Assembly (NCBI GenBank): GCA_934234055.1
Contig: CAKQGY010000012.1
Location: 1 to 34,681, forward strand
From: an uncultured Alphaproteobacteria bacterium
GTDB taxonomy: Bacteria > Pseudomonadota > Alphaproteobacteria > CAAHEQ01 > UBA3637
Direction of reading: 5' to 3'
Length of the DNA stretch: 34,681 nt
Shown: piece by piece, positions 29,722 through 34,681 of the stretch
Numbering within the stretch: the stretch's first letter is position 1
Layout: every line of letters starts with the position of its first letter
Notes under the pieces: generated by a model
Seen by the model: the letters and a program-made list of their open reading frames with translations, nothing else
Databases searched by the model: none
What the model was told of the DNA's origin: nothing
Made by a program: the position numbers and the translations under genes

Positions 29722-31293
29722 CTAGCGCGACCGAAACGGATCCTTGGGGCGGCGAATCGGAATCTCGTGAAACGGCTCTTCGGGTGGCGGAGTAAAATCA
29801 GGAACGGGATCATTCTGTCCCCTGCCCCGAGCCAAAGCGCGCTTGAATACCGCCGACAGCAGCGAGCGATCATGCGCAATACAGGTGTGCGGAATAACCG
29901 CTTTTTGTAAGACCTGATTATTGGTAAAGAAATGGCGCCCGACCGAACCCAACGCCGGCAGATATAAATCTTGAAGGGTTGTGTTGTTGGAAAAGCAACC
30001 GTCCCCCACTTCGTGCAGGCTTTGAGCGTTCAAAATGCGTAAATTTGTGTTGTATTGCAGGCTGTCATCGTCCATAACCTGCAAGGCCGGCACATTCAGG
30101 ACTTCCAACTTTTCGTTTTCAAACAGAAAAGCAAAGCCTGTCTGTTGCAATTTCGGGGCATGAAATTGTTTTAATTCTCGATTCTTGCTTAAAAAATCAG
30201 CATTAATGCTTTTCACATTCGGCACACTGATCCATGCTAAATCCAGATTTTGAGAAAGTACTGACGAACCGATAGTCTCCACTTTTGGGGCGTTCAACTC
30301 GCGCAGTGTTTCGTTATATTTCAAAAAATCGCTGGGCAGCCTTTTGGTTGTGGGCAGATTCAGTTTAACCAAACTGCCGTTTTCAATCTCACAAATAAAC
30401 ACACCGTCAGCAAACAGTTGCTTGTTGCCGTTCAGGCCGCGCGCCAGTTGGACTTTTTTATCCTGAATTTCTTCTATAAAAACGCGTTCAAACGAATCCA
30501 AGCAGTCACTGGGATTTGTCAGAGTATGATCGTGAAAATTAAAGATAAAGTGATCCAACATCATTTCTTTGTCGCGATTTAATTCTACAATTTCACCGTA
30601 TTTGACATAAAAATCCTGTCCAAACCAAGTGTTATAAATATGTTCGCGGTAATGAATTAATTGGTTCTTCAACTCGACATAGTGCGGGGGTAGTGTGGGA
30701 TTCAGTGAAGAAAAATCAACATTAAAATAACGACGCAAAGAAGCTGAAAGTCCTCGAATAATGTTATCCGGATTACCATAAAAGGTGTTATCGGGATTAT
30801 CCACCCGGTGATTATAACGGTTCGTGATAATTACAGATCCGCCCATCTTGGAAATTTGGATAGAAATAACACTACGACCATAGGCATCTTCACGATCGGG
30901 TGTATCTGATCGTTTAATGGTATCTATATCCTGACGCACGGCATTGATAATATAGTTTTCCTGAAAACGGGTTTTATCGTCAAAAGTGCACAGGCGTTCG
31001 TCTTCTTCAAAAAACGGAGCAATTGCATTCTGACGCGCCAGGGTGTTGGCATAATAGGCGTTATATCCCGCCGCATTCAACAATTGAAACGGCGATAACA
31101 TCGGTCCGGTTTCATCAATAATCAAACGCTTTAATGAAGTCAGATACGAGCGCAGTTCGTCGGCATTACGACCCGCGTATTTCAAGCGATACGGCAAATC
31201 TTCAATATCCAGCAAACCCAGTTTGCGCACAGCACGAGCAAAATGCTCGCCGTTTTGTCTCTTAATTTGATCATAAATTGTTTTTTGTGGCAT
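29722..31293 (-). CDS. Leucine-rich-repeat protein with unknown N-terminal domain
   Basis: A 523-residue protein without signal peptide or transmembrane helix. Residues 1-300 are a domain I do not recognise. Residues about 305-470 form six to seven repeats of about 22 residues with the consensus L..L..P.L...G...F..N, like the LRR_5/BspA-type leucine-rich repeats. The C-terminus is Pro, Arg and Asp-rich. Lack of a secretion signal suggests a cytosolic or effector-like protein, but this is inference. The start at 31293 lies 6 nt downstream of a perfect TATAAT box, so the mRNA is predicted leaderless; the longer in-frame ORF from 31398 would start inside yqgF and upstream of the promoter. Confidence 0.75.
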   Translation of the reverse strand: MPQKTIYDQIKRQNGEHFARAVRKLGLLDIEDLPYRLKYAGRNADELRSYLTSLKRLIIDETGPMLSPFQLLNAAGYNAYYANTLARQNAIAPFFEEDERLCTFDDKTRFQENYIINAVRQDIDTIKRSDTPDREDAYGRSVISIQISKMGGSVIITNRYNHRVDNPDNTFYGNPDNIIRGLSASLRRYFNVDFSSLNPTLPPHYVELKNQLIHYREHIYNTWFGQDFYVKYGEIVELNRDKEMMLDHFIFNFHDHTLTNPSDCLDSFERVFIEEIQDKKVQLARGLNGNKQLFADGVFICEIENGSLVKLNLPTTKRLPSDFLKYNETLRELNAPKVETIGSSVLSQNLDLAWISVPNVKSINADFLSKNRELKQFHAPKLQQTGFAFLFENEKLEVLNVPALQVMDDDSLQYNTNLRILNAQSLHEVGDGCFSNNTTLQDLYLPALGSVGRHFFTNNQVLQKAVIPHTCIAHDRSLLSAVFKRALARGRGQNDPVPDFTPPPEEPFHEIPIRRPKDPFRSR

Positions 31294-31299
31294 AGGTGT

Positions 31300-31328
31300 A
31301 TTATACCACACTTTTCGGATTTTGTAAA
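31300..31328 (-). promoter_or_regulatory. Promoter of the LRR gene, predicted leaderless
   Basis: On the minus strand TTTACA (31328-31323), a 17-nt spacer and a perfect TATAAT (31305-31300). ACACCT is all that separates it from the ATG. Confidence 0.8.
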
Positions 31329-31358
31329 GAAATGATGTATATCTTATTGATTTATATA

Positions 31359-31838
31359 CTATTTCATCATAAAAAATGCTCGTTCCAGTATCCGACAAGC
31401 CACGTGGGCGTCCAAAACCTGTTTACGGCGCTCGGGGCGCATAAAGCAGGATTCTTGCAGATAACTTTCGGTTTCAACAGAAGAATACCGCTCGTCCACC
31501 CACAAAACGGGCAAATGGAATTTGTCCGTCAGTCGGGCAGCAAACAAACGCGCATTCGCAGCAGTTATCCCCTCTTGGCCATCGGTTTGCAGCGGCAGGC
31601 CGATCACGAATCCCACCACTCCTTTGGCCGGCACGATGTCGTCCAACTCTTTCATCTTGGCAATAATTTTGAATGGGGTGGCATGCTCTTGACGCACATC
31701 AGATAAAGCCAGACCGATCCGAACCGAGCCGTAATCAATCCCCAGCAGCACCCCCTTACCGCCAACCGCTTTTTTGAAATCGGCAACGGAAAGTTCTTGT
31801 ATTTTTTTCAAAAGTGGACTAGAATGTATTTCAATCAT
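31359..31838 (-). CDS. yqgF: Pre-16S rRNA nuclease / Holliday junction resolvase-like YqgF
   Basis: RNase H-fold nuclease that matures the 5' end of 16S rRNA; also called RuvX. The 159 residues include the first catalytic motif GVLLGIDYGSVRIGLALSD (Asp in GIDYG), VGFVIGLPLQTDG, and WVDERYSSVE with the conserved DER. The N-terminus is about 25 residues longer than in E. coli. ATG 31838 lies 6 nt after a perfect TATAAT, so the transcript is predicted leaderless; the longer N-terminus is consistent with this start. The gene is divergent from rpiB, and its -35 box contains the rpiB start codon. Confidence 0.92.
   Translation of the reverse strand: MIEIHSSPLLKKIQELSVADFKKAVGGKGVLLGIDYGSVRIGLALSDVRQEHATPFKIIAKMKELDDIVPAKGVVGFVIGLPLQTDGQEGITAANARLFAARLTDKFHLPVLWVDERYSSVETESYLQESCFMRPERRKQVLDAHVACRILERAFFMMK
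31797..31825 (+). promoter_or_regulatory. rpiB operon promoter inside the yqgF coding region
   Basis: TTGTAT (31797-31802), a 17-nt spacer and TAGAAT (31820-31825). The predicted transcription start near 31832 gives a leader of about 36 nt for rpiB-glyA-nrdR-nusB. Confidence 0.7.
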
Positions 31839-31844
31839 TGTTCC

Positions 31845-31873
31845 ATTATACAGGAAAGGAGGTTCCTATGCAA
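31845..31873 (-). promoter_or_regulatory. yqgF promoter overlapping the rpiB start
   Basis: On the minus strand TTGCAT (31873-31868), a 17-nt spacer and a perfect TATAAT (31850-31845), 6 nt before the yqgF ATG. The complement of the -35 box is ATGCAA, the first two codons of rpiB. Confidence 0.8.
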
Positions 31874-32308
31874 GAAAAAATCGCTATCGCGTCTGATCAT
31901 GCCGGTTTTCAAATGAAAGAATATCTTAAAAATATGCTGAAAAAACAAGGTTATGAGGTGCTGGATCGCGGGCCGGAATCCGAGGTGGCCATTGACTATC
32001 CCGACCAAGCCGCTGCACTGGCACATACGCTTCATGACGGGCTGGCCGGGCAAGGAATCTTGATCTGCGGAACAGGAATCGGCATGAGCATTGCCGTCAA
32101 CCGTTATCCCTTTATTCGCGGGGCGTTGGTTTTTACACCCGAAATGGCGGCTTTGGCGCGACAACACAACAATGCGAATGTCTTGATTTTAGGCGCGCGT
32201 ACAACGGCTTTGGAAACCGCCGTGGCGTGTGTCAATACTTTTTTAACAACCAACTTTGAAGGTGGCCGGCATGAACGGCGCGTTCTGAAACTAGGAGAAA
32301 TGAAATAA
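31868..32308 (+). CDS. rpiB: Ribose-5-phosphate isomerase B
   Basis: Interconverts ribose 5-phosphate and ribulose 5-phosphate in the pentose phosphate pathway. The 146 residues contain ASDHAGFQMK (phosphate and ring-opening site, Asp10-His11) and ICGTGIGMSIAVNR with the catalytic-base Cys67. AAAGGAGG lies before ATG 31868; an in-frame ATG at 31838 would overlap the yqgF start region and is not needed. The stop overlaps glyA by one base (TAATG). RpiB together with GlyA links pentose and one-carbon metabolism to nucleotide supply, which fits nrdR downstream. Confidence 0.96.
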   Translation: MQEKIAIASDHAGFQMKEYLKNMLKKQGYEVLDRGPESEVAIDYPDQAAALAHTLHDGLAGQGILICGTGIGMSIAVNRYPFIRGALVFTPEMAALARQHNNANVLILGARTTALETAVACVNTFLTTNFEGGRHERRVLKLGEMK

Positions 32309-33588
32309 TGACAATAACTGATTTTTTTACGGCAAGCCTATGCGAATCCGATCCGGAAATCGCCAAGGTACTTGATCAAGAACTAAAACGGCAACAGGAT
32401 CATATCGAGCTGATTGCCTCGGAAAACATTGTCTCACGTGCAGTAATTGAGGCCATGGGATCGGTGCTGACCAACAAGTATGCCGAAGGCTATCCTGCAC
32501 ACCGCTATTACCACGGATGCGAATGTGTAGACCAAGCCGAGCTGATCGCCCAGGAACGTGCGAAACGCCTGTTCGGGGCCGCTTTTGTCAATGTGCAACC
32601 GCACTCGGGATCACAGGCAAATGCCGCTGTCTATTTGGCTTTGTTGCAACCGGGGGATACCCTGATGGGTATGAGCTTAGACGCCGGCGGACACCTGACA
32701 CACGGATCGCGAGTTTCGTCATCGGGCAAATATTATCACAGTGTTTCCTATGGTATTGATAAAAACGGTCTGATTGACTATGACGCCGTGGCACAATTGG
32801 CACAAGAACACCACCCCAAATTGATTATCGCCGGCGGATCGGCCTATCCGCAGGTAATAGACTTTCATAAATTCCGCCAAATTGCTGACAGTGTCGGGGC
32901 TTACCTGATGGTAGATATGGCGCACTTTGCGGGCCTTGTCGCGGGGGGCGTTTATCCCAATCCCGTGCCGGTGGCTGATGTGATCACCACCACCACGCAT
33001 AAAACTTTGCGCGGACCTCGGGGCGGTATGATTTTGACCAATAATCCCGAAATTGCCAAGAAAATTAATTCGGCTGTCTTTCCGGGACTGCAAGGCGGTC
33101 CCCTGATGCACGTTATCGCTGGCAAAGCTGTGGCCTTCGGTGAGGCATTACAACCGGCTTTCAAAGCCTATGCGGCTCGAATTATCCAAAACGCCGAGGT
33201 ACTAGCCCAAACACTGCGGGGGCGCGGCATTGATTTAGTGTCGGGCGGAACAGCCAGCCACTTAATCTTGATTGATCTGCGGCGTAAAAACCTGACAGGC
33301 GTGGCGGTGTGCGACGCTTTGGCAGCGGCACATATTATCTGCAACAAGAACTCTGTGCCGAACGACACACAAAAGCCCTCGGTGACATCAGGTCTGCGAA
33401 TCGGCACGCCGGCCGGCACAACACGCGGATTCGGAACGGCTGAGTTTACCCAAATCGGGGAATGGATTGCCGATGTGATTGAAGCCGTCAGTCAAGGCGA
33501 TACCGAACGCGATGCCGTTATCACGCAAGTTCAACAAAAAGTCAAACACCTGTGCGACCGTTTTCCGATCTATACGACGGAGGTCTAA
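32308..33588 (+). CDS. glyA: Serine hydroxymethyltransferase
   Basis: PLP enzyme converting serine and tetrahydrofolate to glycine and methylene-THF. The 426 residues contain the substrate motif HIELIASENIVS (about 32), YAEGYPAHRYYHGC, and the PLP Lys in TTTTHKTLRGPRGG (Lys232). Length is normal. The gene is coupled to rpiB upstream and followed after one base by nrdR, the common alphaproteobacterial glyA-nrdR-nusB order (without ribD and ribE here). Confidence 0.98.
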   Translation: MTITDFFTASLCESDPEIAKVLDQELKRQQDHIELIASENIVSRAVIEAMGSVLTNKYAEGYPAHRYYHGCECVDQAELIAQERAKRLFGAAFVNVQPHSGSQANAAVYLALLQPGDTLMGMSLDAGGHLTHGSRVSSSGKYYHSVSYGIDKNGLIDYDAVAQLAQEHHPKLIIAGGSAYPQVIDFHKFRQIADSVGAYLMVDMAHFAGLVAGGVYPNPVPVADVITTTTHKTLRGPRGGMILTNNPEIAKKINSAVFPGLQGGPLMHVIAGKAVAFGEALQPAFKAYAARIIQNAEVLAQTLRGRGIDLVSGGTASHLILIDLRRKNLTGVAVCDALAAAHIICNKNSVPNDTQKPSVTSGLRIGTPAGTTRGFGTAEFTQIGEWIADVIEAVSQGDTERDAVITQVQQKVKHLCDRFPIYTTEV

Positions 33589-33589
33589 C

Positions 33590-34042
33590 ATGAAGTGTCC
33601 TTTTTGCAGTTGTTCAGGCACACAAGTTAAGGATTCACGTGTCAGTGAAGACGGTTATTCCATTCGGCGGCGACGCAGCTGTCCGAAATGCGGATCGCGC
33701 TTTACGACATTGGAACATATTCAAATGAGAGACTTGGTTGTCGTTAAAAAAAATGATGTACGGGTGCCGTTTGAGCGTGAAAAACTTTATAAATCCGTCC
33801 TGCTGGCTGTCAGCAAACGTCATGTAAGCGCCGATAAAATTGATATGCTTGTCAATCGGATCATTCGGCAGCTGGAAAGTTCGGGTGATTCGGAAATTAA
33901 ATCGTCGGCTATCGGAGAATTAGTTATGGACGAGCTTTTATCTCTTGACAAAGTGGCGTATGTGCGTTATGCTTCCGTATACAAGAATTTTACAAGAACC
34001 CAAGATTTTGAAGATTTTACAGCAAAGTTGACTCAAAAATGA
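33590..34042 (+). CDS. nrdR: Transcriptional repressor NrdR
   Basis: Nucleotide-sensing repressor of ribonucleotide reductase genes. The 150 residues have an N-terminal zinc ribbon (MKCPFC ... CPKCGSRFTT) and an ATP-cone domain beginning VVVKKNDVRVPFEREKLYKS. GGAGG lies 5 nt before ATG 33590; the longer frame open from 33479 is a shadow of the glyA end. The gene overlaps nusB by four bases (ATGA). Confidence 0.97.
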   Translation: MKCPFCSCSGTQVKDSRVSEDGYSIRRRRSCPKCGSRFTTLEHIQMRDLVVVKKNDVRVPFEREKLYKSVLLAVSKRHVSADKIDMLVNRIIRQLESSGDSEIKSSAIGELVMDELLSLDKVAYVRYASVYKNFTRTQDFEDFTAKLTQK

Positions 34043-34515
34043 CAGAAAACATATCTAAACTTCCTTTAACAAATGCCAGATTATTGGCCGTTCAAACACT
34101 ATTTGCCCAAGCTGTCAGCGGCGAAAGCTGGGACAAAGTAATAAGCCAGGCACTTTTGGGCGAAATGGGCGGACAGGTCTTAACCGAAGATACCGAACAC
34201 GAAACCTATGTGACTTTGGAGGCCGCCGATTCGGGCCTGTTTACCCGCATTGTTCAGGCCTATCGCGACAATGCCGCTGCCATTGACGAAGCCATTAAAT
34301 CCAGCCTGTCGGAGAAAATTGCGTTTGATCGCTTGGAGTTAACTTTCCTGTGTATTTTGCGCGCCGGTATGGCCGAGTTTTATGCCGACCCCACAACACC
34401 GGCTCCGATTTTAATCAACGAGTATGTGGATATGGCGCGTTCGTTTTATGACGGCCCCGAGATCAAAATCGCGAACGGCCTGTTGGATCGTTTTTCCAAA
34501 GTTATACGCGGATAG
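34039..34515 (+). CDS. nusB: Transcription antitermination factor NusB
   Basis: Part of the rRNA antitermination complex with NusE. The 158 residues begin with ARLLAVQTLFAQAVSG (family AR..A.Q.LY motif) and continue to the conserved C-terminal EYVDMARSF and NGLLDRF. Overlap with nrdR places it last in rpiB-glyA-nrdR-nusB. No convincing hairpin terminator follows; only a T9 run near 34540. Confidence 0.96.
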   Translation: MTENISKLPLTNARLLAVQTLFAQAVSGESWDKVISQALLGEMGGQVLTEDTEHETYVTLEAADSGLFTRIVQAYRDNAAAIDEAIKSSLSEKIAFDRLELTFLCILRAGMAEFYADPTTPAPILINEYVDMARSFYDGPEIKIANGLLDRFSKVIRG

Positions 34516-34587
34516 TTCGCATTGAAAACCAGGTTATCACATCCTATTTTTTTTTATAAAAAGAATTGCCAAGGCCGTATTTTTTGC

Positions 34588-34616
34588 TTGACTTTTGCGG
34601 GCGGGTGCGGTAAGAA
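34588..34616 (+). promoter_or_regulatory. Promoter of the gene starting at 34662
   Basis: TTGACT (34588-34593), a 17-nt GC-rich spacer and TAAGAA (34611-34616). The -35 context GCTTGACTTTTG is like those upstream of 9017 and 19667. Confidence 0.45.
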
Positions 34617-34661
34617 AGATATATTATTTGGGTCTAACTTTTGATGACAGGAGGCTTTTTT

Positions 34662-34681
34662 ATGTTTAATTTCAAGCAGTT
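34662..34681 (+). CDS. Start of an unidentified gene, cut by the window edge
   Basis: A perfect AGGAGG lies 7 nt before ATG 34662, and the first codons read MFNFKQ. With the promoter above, a real gene start is likely. Six residues are too few to identify it. Confidence 0.55.

Overview
The window looks like a chromosomal segment of an anaerobic, fermentative alphaproteobacterium, plausibly one of the uncultured gut-associated lineages (RF32-like). Three things point there. The housekeeping genes are of alphaproteobacterial type (Sua5-type tsaC, parE, an ialB-family protein, ruvAB-ybgC-tolQRA, glyA-nrdR-nusB). An [FeFe]-hydrogenase operon is present. Two cysteine-rich pseudopilin-like proteins share a near-identical N-terminal segment (RSL.EMLGVLAIMG). 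The taxonomic call is an inference; no rRNA gene is present.

Layout. 1-2 kb: a 14-base C run, GC-rich repeat-containing DNA, then a cysteine-rich pseudopilin. 2-9 kb (+): a 2[4Fe-4S] ferredoxin, tsaC, glgP-trmB, a STAS-domain protein, dtd, a 56-residue overlapping ORF, murA and a putative lipoprotein. 9.4-12.4 kb (-): dut, an ialB-family gene, rlmN and a membrane-anchored amidase. 12.5-17.5 kb (+): yajC-secD-secF and then parE. 17.5-18.8 kb (-): a second cysteine-rich pseudopilin whose upstream region carries (GT)17 and a strong 5'-leader hairpin. 19.1-24.5 kb (+): a FlK-like thioesterase, then a five-gene hydrogenase operon. 24.5-24.8 kb: REP-like repeats. 24.8-31.8 kb (-): a small membrane protein, tolA-tolR-tolQ-ybgC-ruvB-ruvA, a leucine-rich-repeat protein and yqgF. 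31.9-34.5 kb (+): rpiB-glyA-nrdR-nusB, then the first codons of another gene.

The most interesting system is 19.6-24.5 kb. Five tightly coupled genes encode a [2Fe-2S] thioredoxin-fold protein, a sensory-type [FeFe]-hydrogenase with a PAS domain (its proton-relay Cys replaced by Ala139), a SpoIIE/PP2C phosphatase with an extra C-terminal domain, a second [2Fe-2S] protein, and a catalytic-type [FeFe]-hydrogenase. The layout resembles the hydrogenase-sensor operons of Firmicutes. It suggests an H2- or redox-sensing module that signals through protein dephosphorylation. A STAS protein with the usual phosphorylatable Ser (6657-6962) is a candidate partner elsewhere in the window. No HydE, HydF or HydG maturase is present here.

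Promoters are unusually easy to read: many genes have a TTGACT/TTGCTT-like -35, a spacer of about 17 nt and a TAGAAT/TATAAT-like -10. In three cases (parE, yqgF and the LRR gene) the -10 lies exactly 6 nt before the ATG, which predicts leaderless mRNAs. The yqgF and rpiB promoters overlap face to face.
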